Of a stretch of DNA of 64,000 bases, positions 42,715 through 54,714 are shown in pieces. The stretch lies in NCBI RefSeq assembly GCF_025602895.1, contig NW_026516222.1, positions 1 through 64,000 of the forward strand, in the 5' to 3' direction. The stretch's first letter is position 1. Every line of letters starts with the position of its first letter. The position numbers were made by a program, and so were the translations under genes. A model generated the notes under the pieces. That model was given only the letters and a program-made list of their open reading frames with translations. It was not told the DNA's origin and did not search any database. The DNA comes from Polychytrium aggregatum. Its lineage: Eukaryota > Chytridiomycota > Chytridiomycetes > Polychytriales.

Positions 42715-45264
42715 CTATTCCACCGCCGAAAGGCTCTCAAGATCCACATATTGGTTCAGACCCCGGGACTCTTCCAAGGTTGTGCCAACCATCTCAAGCT
42801 CCGGGTCGTCAGACGGCGCTGGCGATTTGGTATCCGGTGCTGTTCCCTGGGTCACTCTGGGTGGTAACCAGCTCTGGCTCTCCGATTGAAGAAGAGTCTC
42901 GCCGTCTTGCGGAACAATCTCAAACCCGCTCTTGGGTAGGGAGAGCTGCAGGCTCGGTGCCATCGGCGGGATCGCAGTCGATGGTATCGGCTGCGTTTTG
43001 TTGGCAGAGGCAATTGAATCTCGCGACAGCGCACCACTGGCCGAGGACGACCCGCTTTTGGAGGCCTGCGATCTGTTCCGCGAGAAGATTCCCGACTTTC
43101 TGGGTTTTTCCGTTACCGCTTGAGGCTGTGACGAGGCCTGGGTTTGACTTGCTTTTGGGGCCACTGCCGTCGTTGTTGCGTTTGGGCTGGCGACCGGAAG
43201 CGGGGAGCCCAAGGGAAGGCCGGCAGTCGCGGATGGCGGAAGCATCGCAGTAATCGGTAGGGATGATGGATCAACGGCTGGAGCAAGAGCGGTTCCTGAG
43301 CCTGGTTTGTCATGCGGTTTGGACCGGTCCTTTGTCTTGCTGTTTCTCGGTCTGGCGTCGATACCTCCAGTCACGGAGCTCTCGGCTGGTGCATCGATGT
43401 TTGGAGGATCGGAAAACAGCTTTGCGCTGCAGTCGGACTGTGGCGATGGACTGAAAGTGCCTGGGGATACCGGCGACGCTGCTGGACCACACACTCCTGC
43501 ACCGACGATGCCAGCAGAATTTGACGACAAACTGCCCGCCGCATTCCCAGGGTGGTCCTTGGTGCTCCCGGGGAGTCCGTTATCTTTGCTGCTGTTGTTG
43601 CTACTGGGGCCATTGTTTCCGCCGGTGCTGTTGCTGCTATGACTGCCTTTGTTTCGGGAGATGAGCACGCCCAGGGCACCGCCAATGTACTGCTTGGCCC
43701 AGCCAACTCGCTGCTTGACAGATCGCTTGGCCATCTGGAGATTGATGCGGTTTGAATTCTTGAGGGCATAGAGCACCAGGCCGTTGCTCACAACCACCAA
43801 GAACAGGAAAAAGTCAAAGGAGCACCACCGGAGCACAAAGCAGTATGTCGTAAGGAGGAGGAGCACAAGTCTCCGCTGGCGGACATGGTTGCGTTCTTTG
43901 ATGACTGGAGCGGCGCAAAGCCAGTGTTGTTGGCGATAGTGGAAGCGGCAAGGTCAGTTGTTGTTGTGCCAGTGTGGGTATTTCGCTCTGCATTATCCGG
44001 GCGACCGAACTGTGGTTTGCCTTGCTCCGGGCGTGGCTGCGATATCGATCGCTCCCGGACTCATACGCCCGCTGCACCACCCCAGCCGCTCTGTTGCAAT
44101 CCATGTCTTCGCTGTGTCTAGGATAATCAGCATCGCTCACTTCCCTTACCGTTCAAACTTGGGCGATCGTCTCCGCTTTCCATCGGAGGAAACGTCAGCA
44201 AGCTCATAAAGTCCTTGACTCGCAGCCACAGGTTGCTCTTTTCGGACATTCCGCCAATCTCCAGCTTCACAAACCAGGACAGAACATGTGCAACCAGATC
44301 CGAGACATATCCTGTTCCGAGCGTTTCGGAAACCCGCTGAGCTGACATTTCAAAGATGGATCCCGACTGCAGATATCCTGAACTGGCTAGCTCTGGCTCC
44401 ATGTGCACGCTGCTGTGCGCTTGGAAGTGGTTGAGCGGGCCGATGGCTTGGTCGTCAGTCGAATCGATGCAGTCGGTTGGCGCTTCACTTGGGAAGGGGC
44501 CGCGGGATTGGAGTTGGCCGTTGGGGCCGACGCCTGCTTCTGCTGAGGCTGCAGACTTGGCGGTCGTTTGTATCGACACGACAATGTCTTCCTCGGCCGT
44601 CTCGTCGTCGGATCCGTCGGGCTCCTCTCCAGAGAACGTCTGTGAGCCCATGACGGCGCGGGGATCCAGGGGTGAAGAGTGAATGCCAGCGGCAGCAAAC
44701 GGGCTGAAGCGAAAGAGCGAGAGGATGCCACCCTGCTACTCTGCCGTCCTGCCGCCTTACCAAATCCTGCACTTTATCGCTGGCGTTGAGACAGTTGTGT
44801 TTAATGTACTTTGCCAGCCGTTTGGACGAAATCTTTCCTTCCAGGCTGCTGATGAGCACGCCATTGAGATAGCTCCATGTCTCCATAATGGCGTCGAGAG
44901 AGTCGTGGGCCGCGACTTGGCGAGAAACATGGTGTTGGTTGCAATTATGTGATGGAATACGGCTCGCCATCTCCGGCATTCTTCATCTGCACCCCGGGTG
45001 CATGTGCGCCAGCGTTGCAGCCGCCAGAGGGGGTTGGACAGAAGGATATCTCGCCCCCCCCCTACTTTCACTATACTCCAAGACCCTGCGTTCATTCGAC
45101 TCACGGATGCCCACCTTTGTATTGTGGAAACCCTTTGGTGACGATGCGGTACGTGGGCTGCGGATGCGAACCCTTGGGCTCGTGGGACTGCAGCATGCAG
45201 TGCGGCGAATCGTGGACGACGGTCCAGGATATGCGGCGGATGTTGCTGACCACCGAAGGCGAGA
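42715..45264 (-). CDS. Unrecognised membrane protein with disordered C-terminus (5' end uncertain)
   Basis: Supported exons: about 45264-45115, 44915-44761, 44639-44150 and 43904-42715, all joined in frame. The first visible exon (MVTAFVSPSVVSNIRRISW, then a HDSPHCMLQSHEP block) has strong coding-type codon use. A splice acceptor just upstream suggests at least one further 5' exon, so the true start is unknown. The second exon is helical (AIMETWSYLNGVLISSLEGK). The third starts in an acidic patch (TFSGEEPDGSDDETAEED). The last begins with two hydrophobic segments (LVLLLLTTYCFVL and FDFFLFLVVVSNGLVLY), followed by a 300-residue Ser/Pro/Asn-rich disordered tail. No family recognised; a membrane-hairpin protein is the most I can say. 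Confidence 0.6.
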
Positions 45265-45910
45265 CGAATGCTGTCACCATTTTGCATCCTTTTTCCAATG
45301 GGGCCCCTGCCAATATCAACGGTAGCTTGGGCCGTGCCTGTTTGCGAGATCCCAAGGTCGATCTGCGACTAAAGTAGCGGCGGCCTTGTAAGTTCGGCAA
45401 AAGGAGAGAGATTGAGAGAGAGGGAGGGAGAGAGAGAGAGAGAGAGATATGTCGCATTCGCTCAGCAACCGAATCGATGATCGTGCTGCCGCAATCTTGG
45501 AATGCGCAATCGGCAAGGAATTCGAGACCAGGGCCTGCCTCCTGATCGAGGGAAACGGCCGTCGAAGACTGGGCGAGGCGGCTCTAAGCACTACTCGCCG
45601 AGACCACTGGAGCAATCCGTGCGCCGCTGCCCCAGCTGCCTCGACCGCATATGCCGATTGCGCTGCCCCAGGGTCTCGATGCTTGAGCCTCGGCCGTGGG
45701 AAAGCACAAATCGGCCACACACACACGCGCGCTGGCGCCCGACGATTTCTGGTTTGGGTCCGCCCTTCCTCGCAGCCGTGATCTGATTTCGTCCAGCCGA
45801 GCCAGAACAAGCACCACCGGCGCCGATCGCTCGACTGTGCTGAATCGCTGCCCGATAGCCCTCTTCTTTCCGCCGCATCCCCGCTACCGCCAGTACCAGC
45901 AGCCAAAGCC
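45265..45910. other. Divergent intergenic region with (GA)n microsatellite
   Basis: A purine run (gagagagattgagagag and on) covers 45402-45448. A plus-strand ATG frame from 45449 (MSHSLSNRIDDRAAAILECA) has decent codon choice but no splice path to a domain. It may be a 5' exon of an unrecognised gene. Confidence 0.4.
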
Positions 45911-46919
45911 ATGTCCAAGAAGACCCAGAAGAAGAAGCCGGCCGCGGCCAAGTCGCCCTCCTCCGCTGCCGTTGCGACGACCTCGGCCGCTGGCGCATCC
46001 GCATCCGCTGCTGCCGTCCAGCAACCTCCTCCTGCTGCCAAGCCTGAATCTGAACCTCCGCAGGCCCAACAGGAGGACGACACTCCCGCTGATGCCGACG
46101 CCGAGGATGCCCCTGAGCAGCCCGAGGCTGGCCAGAAGGGCCAAGCGACCCGGGACATGAAAAACATGTCTGGCGGCTACGTCGACGACGGCCTGGTGTA
46201 TACTAGATCCAACGAGAAGCTGGAGAAGGTCAGGCCCCCTCCGGCGCAGCTCTCGGCCGATGTTTTTGCTTGTGCTCGTGATCCAGAGCGGCTGATCTGG
46301 CAGCCGTTCGATGCAGGGTGCTGACGGCTTTCGTTGTGGATCGGGTGCATGATCTCACTCGCTTTGGCGCTGATGTACCAACAGGCCTACAAACGGCTCG
46401 AGGAGCTCAACAAGAACGAAAAGGCCGAGAAAGCCGTGAGGTATTGTGCGCCCGCGCTGTGCATATCAAACCTGCGATCTCGCACGTCTCGCACATCAGC
46501 TGCAGAACCCATCCGGTGTTGGCAGAGCCACCTTTCTCATTCTCATCCCCTCCCCTACTCACACCTTGCATGCGCAGAGAGAAGGAGCTGGACGCCATCG
46601 CTGTCTCGGCCCAGGACATTGAGCTGATCGTGAGTATTGGCGCTTCTTGATGCCATTCGCCTTGTCGATCCTGATACCCGCTTGATCGGCATCCCATCTA
46701 TTGTTTGCACACGCAAGCTGCCCCAGCACGCTGTCTCGATTGCGACTCGACTCATTTGACCCATTGCACACGGCTCCCAATTGACATGTTGTTTGCCGCA
46801 CTGCCTTTTCCGCCTCCTAGATCCGCGAATTCGAAGTCACCAAGCTCGTCGCCCAGCGAGCGCTGCAGGCCAACAACGGCGATCTGATGGCCACTCTGCG
46901 ATCGCTGATCAGCGTGTAG
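45911..46919 (+). CDS. HYPK-like NatA-associated UBA protein
   Basis: HYPK binds and regulates the ribosome-associated NatA N-terminal acetyltransferase. Exons 45911-46228, 46385-46440, 46578-46629 and 46821-46919 give 174 aa. A basic start (MSKKTQKKK) is followed by an Ala/Pro/Glu-rich tract about 70 residues long. A helical middle follows (AYKRLEELNKNEKAEKAVRR). The C-terminal block EKELDAIAVSAQDIELI plus REFEVTKLVAQRALQANNGD matches the HYPK/NAC-alpha-type UBA domain. Longer than human HYPK (129 aa) because of the N-terminal tract. The splice phases across all three introns fit. Confidence 0.85.
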
Positions 46920-47124
46920 ATTCCTTCAAATATACGACTCTTTCCCCAGCATGCACCCGAACACCTCTCCGATCGAGAGGAGCTGCATCCACGCCGATTC
47001 CTCTGAAGAAAAGCGGGGTCTGCGGTACCGCATAGTGCTTCATGCGAGATATATTGGGATCGGTCGCGATTCCAGGACACAGCGTCGCCGTCGTTTATTG
47101 GCAGTCCAAGTCGGCGCAGCGAGT

Positions 47125-47454
47125 TCAGTTAAAGTACACCCACTGTCCCTCGGGGGCCTTGGTCTCGAGGGGCTCCCACGGGCGCAGGTTCTCCATGATG
47201 TTGACAAGCTTGAGCTCGTCCTCGGCCTGCTGGATGAGCTCCTCGATCTGGCCGGCCTGGATGGTGGTCTCGATCTTGTCAATGTCGTTTTCCTGCTCGA
47301 CGATGGCCAGACGGTGGCGGGCGAGCGACTCGACACTTTGACGGAAGACGGCGCTCTCGGGCTGGCGCTGCACAGCGTGGATGATGCGCTTGTAGAGAGA
47401 AATCAGCTGCGGGCGAGGGTTGGGATGGACAGCCAGGCCGTACAGGCCAGTGGT
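47125..47454 (-). CDS. Complex I subunit NDUFA5 (B13-like), terminal exon
   Basis: Accessory subunit of mitochondrial NADH:ubiquinone oxidoreductase, on the matrix arm. The exon encodes 109 residues plus stop: TTGLYGLAVHPNPRPQL, LISLYKRIIHAVQ, then the helical middle and the C-terminal block LRPWEPLETKAPEGQWVYF. The family total is about 115-140 aa, so only a short first exon is missing. An acceptor (gtctag) is at the exon start. I could not fix the upstream exon: ATG-led candidates on the minus strand near 47660 have the wrong splice phase. The 5' limit here is the acceptor, not a start codon. Confidence 0.85.
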   Translation of the reverse strand, partial: TTGLYGLAVHPNPRPQLISLYKRIIHAVQRQPESAVFRQSVESLARHRLAIVEQENDIDKIETTIQAGQIEELIQQAEDELKLVNIMENLRPWEPLETKAPEGQWVYFN

Positions 47455-47923
47455 CTAGACAGCCAAGATTGGGCACATTGACAAGTTGTGGGCAGCAGGC
47501 CGATCGTAACGGGAAGAGGCGTTGACACGATGTTGGGCGTTGAGGTGTTGACATGACATGGACGAGCAGGGCAAGGCAAGGGCAAGGCAAGGGCAAAAGA
47601 ATCCACACGGTCAGTACGCCGATGCCAGGCTCTGTCTCTGTCGCAAGAACAGCCGTGCAACCGAATGCATCGATAGCTCTACAGTGCCCTTGGTGTGTTG
47701 GCCACGGTGGGCACTCTAGAGACTCCGGCGTGGATGATGACCCGAGCTTGCATCAGGTTTGGATCGGATGGATGCGCTGCAGATACCCAGAGGTCCCAAT
47801 GGCATCAATGCCGATGCAGCGCGACGTTGCTCGTTGAGCGTCCTGTGTCTCCAGATCGCTGAGCCTGGACCACAGTCCCGTCCGCTGATGTCTGAGTCCC
47901 GTCGATTCCAGCGGCCATCTGCA
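47455..47923. other. Upstream flank of NDUFA5, first exon not identified
   Basis: It contains gcaaggcaag-type repeats (47565-47597). The missing short first exon of the minus-strand complex I gene should lie here or just beyond. Confidence 0.4.
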
Positions 47924-48196
47924 TCACAGGCCCCAATCTTGAAGGATCATACGAACGAGATCCGGGCGAGCATCAAATATAGAACCGCACGCTCCATTCA
48001 GCCATTCGTTCCGTTGTGGCGAATCCGATGCCAGGCGGGGGTTGTCGCGGCAGTCCAACAGCCGCATGAGCGTTCTCTCCACCCGCACATTGCCGGATAT
48101 CGCATGCCGCCGGGCGATTGAGTCGAAATCGCCGTCGATGTCGTCGTTGCTGGTGGGGATGCGCGTTCGCCTCAAGGTTGTATCTGCTCCGTCCAT
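47924..48196 (-). CDS. Possible 90-aa open frame, unrecognised
   Basis: The ATG-started frame has C/G-ending codons and no low complexity (for example RHAISGNVRVERTLMRLLD and FDARPDLVRMILQ). The second half faintly resembles one ankyrin-type repeat, but one unit is not enough to assign a family. It may be an exon of a longer gene. Low confidence. Confidence 0.25.
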   Translation of the reverse strand: MDGADTTLRRTRIPTSNDDIDGDFDSIARRHAISGNVRVERTLMRLLDCRDNPRLASDSPQRNEWLNGACGSIFDARPDLVRMILQDWGL

Positions 48197-49312
48197 TCGA
48201 TCTGCTCGATCTACTCGACCTACTCGATCCGCTCTATCTGGTCGCTTCGCGAACCACCCAGCACCCCATCGCGGAACTTACGGTTTTGGTCGAGAAGGCG
48301 GGGGCCTGGCGCAAAACTCGCGAGAAGAACATGATGTGCGGCTGTGTGTCTTGGTGCGGTGGGCTGTTGGAGGGCGGTCAGTCGGTCGTTCGTTCAATCG
48401 GTCGGTCGCTCAGAGAGACAGTGTCCTGGCTGTTCCCGTTGTCGGATTCTTTGGGGGCGAATGCAGCGAGGGCGACGGCGAAGCGAGGGCGACGGCGAAG
48501 CGATGGCGAGCCAAAGGCGGTGCTGGATATCGGCGTCTTGTTGCGACTGTGGCGAAAAGCGAAAAAACCAGAGCCGATCGGCGCAGGACACACTCGAGCC
48601 AGATCGAGCCGGAGAGCTGCTGCGCCACATGTGGTTTGCCCGATTGGAGCCACCGAGGAGCCACCGAGGAGGGAGCGAGGGGGGAACGAGGGGGAAGCGA
48701 GGGGCTTCTCGCTCGCTTTTGGTTGGACGATCCACGAACCAAGTCCACTCCCAGAGACACAAGAGTACGGCTAGCGCTATGTATTTTCTTCAGGACGCAC
48801 TGTATTGTCAAAACCGCTGCTCGGGGGCCGGCAGCATATGATAGGGTTGTGTTTGTGGTGGTTGTGCGGGGCAAAGTGACGACGAGGATGAGCAAATCGA
48901 AATGGATGTGGGTTGGTCGTGCTTTCTCGGAAATTGCTCATGCGGGTAAGCATGTTTTCTTGGAAGCGCATGCACGGGTCCATGGCGGGAATCGGCGCAA
49001 GGATGAGAGCAGGCAAAGGAGAGCGAGTGCAAGGGGAAGAGCGAGAGCCACGGCAAGCGCCGATGCAGTTCATGATATTCTCGACAGAGAGCCAGTCTCG
49101 GAGCAGTGCCATAACGCCAGAGTAGAAAGCGCCGCGGGCAGGATTCAGGGAGCGGGCACGGGAATGAGCGCATTCACGATACCGCCGTGATCCCGGGTCT
49201 TCATCAAAATTAAACAGGAGGACGGTTTCGGCCAGGGTTTGGGGTTCGCATGGTGGTTGCTGCCGTTCATAGAATGTGACCAATTGCAGCGAGCCCGCAC
49301 TGCCTCGTACTG
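48197..49312. other. Intergenic region / 3' flank of the PNUTS-like gene
   Basis: It has gcgacggcgaagcg-type short repeats (48475-48500) and a cggtcagtcg-type run (48375-48415). No coding frame or RNA gene is supported. Confidence 0.45.
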
Positions 49313-52300
49313 TCACCGATATCCTCCGCGCCGCTCGTTGTCTTCGTGGATGTTGTTGCATTTTGCTCCGTACTTGCACTGGTTCTTACTGGGGTTGGGC
49401 GACCAGAACTTGCAGATGGATCGCCGGAATCCGGCTTGGTCGGGTCCCCGCTGCCGCTTGGACCTGCCTGCGCCTGGTCCGTAGTCACTGTCATTCAACT
49501 GGCCCCCGTCGTTGTTGCGGTGGTTGAAGTAGGGCCCGCCGGCCTCTCGTGCGTATCCCCCACGGTTACTCCGGTTGCCTCGCATTGGGTCATCACCGCC
49601 CGCCCGAGGAGGTGACGGTGGCGCGGTGGGGGTTTGCATTGGCGGCCCGGGATAGAGTGGTGGCTGGCGGTGGTGTTGGTACTGCTGTTGCTGTTGTTGC
49701 TGCTGCGGCTGCAGCGACTGCGGCGGTAGCAGCTGTTGGTAGGGCTGCTGGGTGGGAAGCGGTAGCCCGCTCGGAGGCGGCTGTGCTGTCCCGAGCGGAA
49801 GGGCAGAAAACGGAAGCGATATGCCGTTCTGAGTCTGGAGGAGATTGCCAAGCAGTGCCTGGGCCGCCGGTGTCATCAGGAGCGCCTGGACCTGGGCCTG
49901 GGTCGCAGCACTGTTGACAAGAGGTTGCACGGCCGTGAGCCCTTGGATATCTGCGGGCGCCTCATGCATGCCCCCAGCAGCTGGCATCGCCCCAGGTGCC
50001 CCAGGTGCCCCAGGTGCCCCAGGCGCTGGTTCAACAAAGCCTGTGGCGTTTGGCATCTTGAAGCTGGTTGACTGGCTTGGCTGCGGCTCGTCGAACCTAG
50101 CATCGGGTTCGGCTGGTGAATTGGGGATCTCAGACTCATCAAAGTAACTGGCAGACAAGACGGTCTGCTCGCGCTTGGCCTGCTCAATGGCATCGACGCT
50201 CTCAAACGAGCTTGTTGGCGCAACAGTCCGCATGGCTAGGTAGGGGAGAGGAGCGGACGACCAGAAGGATAAGTATGGGAGCACGGCACACAATCTGATC
50301 GCTCCCATGAGCACAGCCAGTATCGCACCACCAGCCGACCCGGCTGGGCAGCCAACCAAGCAGGAACTCACCGCGAATCTCGTATTGCTCTTGCACGACA
50401 GACATCTCCCTGCTGGCGAGATAGGGTTGGGCCATGCGGCCGCAATAGCGCCGACCCTCCGAACGGTCCAAATCGCGGGCGTCTCCGAACTGGTGATCGG
50501 CCTCGGTGCGCTAGTGGCAGAACACAGTCAGTGGGTGGCGTGAATCGTCGAGTAGATCCGGAATTCCGCTGTCATCTGTTGCATGCGTGGAATGGGCGTT
50601 TGCGGACGACATACCTGGTGGGCCTCCTCCTCCCGGCCAGCGTCAAAGTACCGGATCTTTTCGAGCTCATGGTCCGGGGCGAACGACACCTTTTTCTTCT
50701 TCCGCGGCGCTGGATCGCTCATGTTCACGTCAGCCATATCCGAAGGCTCGGAGCTATCCCTCATGGGCTCGTCCGGTGTATCCGCTCTGGATACAGGGAA
50801 GAAGTGTGAGACAAGCGTACATGACTGGGTCACATCCATACGTCTGCGCCAATAGCGAGTCTCGAAGATTCCAGGGTGGGCACTATACATACACTGCCTC
50901 AGCTCTTCGATACGAGGGTATGTCGACGTCCGCCCCGAGAAGCGATAGTGGGCGGCTGGTCGGGGACGATTCGGACATGGGTTCGTCAGGTCCATCAGCG
51001 GGCACTTCCTTCGGAGGTGCACTCTGTATCATGGGCTTGTCGCTTTTCTTGAATTTCGGCAGCGGCAGCGACGGGAACGGTTCCTTTGGGGGCTCTACCG
51101 GCTCGACCTCAGGCCGCCTCTTTGCTGCGGCATCTCCAAGTATCCTGGGCTTCTTGATGGGTGCGGCCTTGGCCGGCAGTTGCGGTGCGCTGGCCGACCT
51201 GACCTTTTTGTCGTCGGTCCCTGGCGCGCGCCGCTTGAGATCGGGTTTGTTCTCGACGACGACCGGCTTTTCTTCTTTCTTCTCGGGCTCGACCACTGGT
51301 GCAAATATAGGAAAATGCGTTGCATTCGATTGATCAGCAGAATGGACACGACGAACAGCTCGGTAGATAAAGGACATTCACGACGATGTCGTCAGCATGC
51401 AAGTTTCTTTACCCAGTAGTTGTCGCCAGTTCTCCATCAGGGCCGATGCGAGTGTCTTGCATTCTGTATCGGGCGAGGAGAATTAGGTCAGTGGGTCGGG
51501 GATTCAGAGTGCGCATCCTTCCTGAGCTGTGGAGAGCAGCGACAGATCCGGTTTACCTTCAGAGAGCGTGTCCATCTTCGTCAGTGACTTGACGATGCGG
51601 CCAAGGTGACACGACTTGAGGCTTTCGAGAGTGATGGGGAGCTTCACGAGGTACTGCAGTATATCCTGCATAAGCTCGGCACAGTCCTCGTCAGAGTCCT
51701 TGATGTCGCGGAGCCAGGTCGAAAACACCTTCAAAGGCGTCAGAGCCTTGACCATGCTGAGCGCCAGAAGAAGAACAAGGGGTGGGAGCGTGAGAGAGTG
51801 CAAAGCAGTCGGCCGCATCTGTTCCACAAAGTACAACCGGTTTGGTAATCTACGGTCAGATGGCGGGCATGCTGCCAAGGAAAGACCCGCGACCGCCGAT
51901 CCTACCTTTCCATTGTCTTTGTCTCGTTAGACATCAGCAGGATCCGCATGACATATGCTCGGTCCACTGGCGCCTTCTGCTCCAGCATCACTCTTGCCAA
52001 CTTGGAGACATCGATCCCATCCGCAATGGTCTGTGCTTGCGTCACAAATGGACCCATGGCCAACTCTACAGGCTTCTTCTCGGGCTGTTGGAAGGGAGGC
52101 ACAGGGACGAAGGCAAGAATTGGTGCATTAGATAAAATCGCATCTTTCCAAACAGCAGCTTGACATGATATCTCGGGGTTGCTTGACAGCTCTTTGTCGA
52201 GTCGAATCACCGAAAATACCCACCACGTCGCTCGCCGGTGTCGAGACACTTGGATGCGGCTCCTGCGAAGTCGACGAGGCTGACGGGCTTTGCGCCGCAA

Positions 52301-54140
52301 CGGGTGCTTCGCCTGAGAGAGCTGCGCCAGTCGCCGCGACCGTGGTTGCTGATGCCATTGCTTCCATTGACTCCGTCGTTGCCGATGCTGCCGCTGAATC
52401 GTTGGGCGAATCCAATGGATCGTCTTGAGGAATCGGTATCGTGACAACTTCCGGTACTGAGACGGTGGCCAGGCTCGATGGGAAAGTTGGCATCGTCACC
52501 TCTGCTTGGGCTAGGAATGATTCGACCAGAGGAAGGGACTGTTCAAAGCTCATAGACGTCGCCATGAGCAGGACCGGGTCTGGATCAATCATTGGCGCTG
52601 AGGTAACACCATTGAGCTGGGTTAACATCGAAGGATAGAGAGTCTGAGGCAGGGAGTGTTCGAACATGGCCGGTGATTCAAGGACCAAGTCAGGATTGAA
52701 GGGGTTGTAGGGCGCAGGAGCCAGAGGAAGGGCAGAGACCCCAGGCTGAGTCAGGTGGGTGGGAAACTGGCCCGCTGCCGGCATTCCATCGACATGGGCG
52801 AGGCTCGCGCCGGATGTGTAAGTCGGATGGGCGGAGCCGCCGTTGGAGTTGATGGTCTCGAGTGATCCGAGATTGTTTGCCTGGAAGTTCCACAACCTTT
52901 GCGAGGATGGATTGTTCATCAACGCATCTGCAACGAGCATCGCGGAGGCGTTGTCCAAGAGTGATATGATGCCGAGGGCGCATTTCAAAGGCGGGAGCCG
53001 CGTGTGTTATCGCAGAGCGACACCGCATCCAAGCGGAGTTGTGGCATGGCCGATTTCCACAGTTCCAAGAGGTTGTTGACACGAATTATTCCGATTTGAC
53101 CCACGAGGCCAATCAGAGCGGTGATAAGCGCAGTAGTTTGATGGTATCGGCGACAACCATTGACACGATCAAGTCGAATGTGTGGCGCGGGGAACCCACA
53201 AGAAAATGAAGAAACGAGAAGCAGATCATCAGTATCAGGCGTCTGTTCGATCTTTCACAATGGTCCAGTGCGGTGGATATGATTGAGATGCCAGATCAGC
53301 GCCGTAAAGATTGATCCAGGACACTTACTCAATGCGCCTAGGGCAGCGCTGTTGGCGGTCAGGTTGCCTGGGAAGACGGTGGGGGTCATCGAATAGGATG
53401 GCTTGACTTCGCCGTTGGTTGAGCCATCTGGTTGGTCCACAAGGAAGACTAAAATCAGCTGGACTGGCCACTGAATCCACGGCACCGATGGCGAAGGAGC
53501 GGCCGTACAAATGAAGGGGATGCATGCATCGGGATGCAGCTTCCTGGCTCAGGGACTCCGATGCTTGATCGGATACTCACCCTTCTTCTTCATCTTGGAT
53601 CGTTGTCGGCTGAACCAGTTGGAAATCTAGCAACCACGGTAAACACAACATGAGCATCGAGTCCGGGCTGTTCGATCGAGGTGCCGCATTGGCTACGAAC
53701 CTGACTATCTTGCAGGTTCAGCTCCTTCGCCAGTCGGGACCTTTCCGACTCGGACAGGTACATGGACTTGTTGAAGCTCGCAAGCAGAGCCGAGTTTTGT
53801 TCCGAAGTAAACAGCTTGGACTTTGGGCGGGCAGGCTGAGCCGCCGCAGCTGCAGCTGCAGTGCGAACAAAGAGCAAATCGGCAGATATGCATGGGCGGC
53901 GAGCCAGGTTGATCCATATCGCGCGTGTGTCGAAGCACAGACCAAACGACGTTCGAATAAATCCATGCCAGGAGGGCGTTGGAGCAGTGGTGCCGTACAG
54001 GAGCCCCCCGGTAAGCCCAGTGCATCGTTCCAGTAAATAAGAGAGTTAGAGTCAGCGTGTGCAGCAAAGGCGGGGAACTCGGTCCCAGAGATCTCCGGGG
54101 ATCGATTGGACAGATCAGCACCCAAGAGCAAGCAACTGGG

Positions 54141-54188
<48 letters not shown>

Positions 54189-54714
54189 GCAGCCAGCAGA
54201 GCATAGCTGCAACACAGAGCACGGCGTCGGCGGCCCTGTTGACGAGGCGACCGGGCTTCGGCTTCGGCTCTGTGTCGGTCCATCAATCGGCAATTGCGGA
54301 GAAGGAGGAAGAACATGCATTACCGGCAGTCTCGGGCAGTAAAGTAAGAGTCGATTCGGGCAGCAAAGACGGTGTTGATGGCGATCCGTGAAACATCAGG
54401 AGCGAAGGGTTCTGTTGCAGCGTGCCCATGGAATAGCCCGAGAATTGAGAGGGATGCATCGCAAGGCTGTCGAAACCAGCGACCTCGGACGGCTGCTGGA
54501 GCCCCAGATCAGCGCCAGCGGAATGATATCCCGGCTGGGACGACAGTGCGGTGCCCATGACGTGAGCAAAGGAGATCGAGGGTGCGGCGGCTGGATGGTC
54601 TACCAGCGACAGCGCCAGCGGCGCTCCGGTCGTTGATTGATTAGCAGCAAGGGAGGCCAGCGTTGCGCTTCGCACGACTTCCTCAGGGATCTCCACGACG
54701 GGATGGTACTCCAT
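49313..54714 (-). CDS. PNUTS / LUMINIDEPENDENS-like PP1 regulatory protein with homeodomain
   Basis: Likely nuclear PP1-targeting scaffold for transcription termination. Twelve exons (54714-54324, 53855-53701, 53626-53581, 53448-53329, 52927-52224, 52084-51906, 51756-51557, 51463-51413, 51295-50893, 50786-50615, 50510-50372, 50235-49313) give 1160 aa. Order: a disordered start, and a homeodomain (about 137-199; KLFTSEQNSALLASFNKS, then ISNWFSRQRSKMKKK across an intron). Next comes a TFIIS N-terminal/LW domain (about 480-610; VKALTPLKVFSTWLRDIK), then KKKKVSFAPDHELEKIRYF (about 780), a PP1-binding RVxF-type motif as in PNUTS. A Gln/Pro-rich region precedes a C-terminal CX10CX5CX3H zinc finger (CKFWSPNPSKNQCKYGAKC). 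Plant LUMINIDEPENDENS combines homeodomain and LW; animal PNUTS combines LW, RVxF and CCCH. Confidence 0.82.
54145..54189. repeat. (ACAG)n tetranucleotide microsatellite in the first intron of the PNUTS-like gene
   Basis: About eleven uninterrupted acag units lie in the intron between exons 1 and 2. In one frame they read as a poly-Thr/Asp/Arg/Gln array, but this is not coding. Confidence 0.9.

Noticed and set aside
54145-54189. Regular short repeats that might suggest a CRISPR array
   Set aside because: It is a plain (ACAG)n microsatellite with no spacers, inside an intron of a eukaryotic gene.
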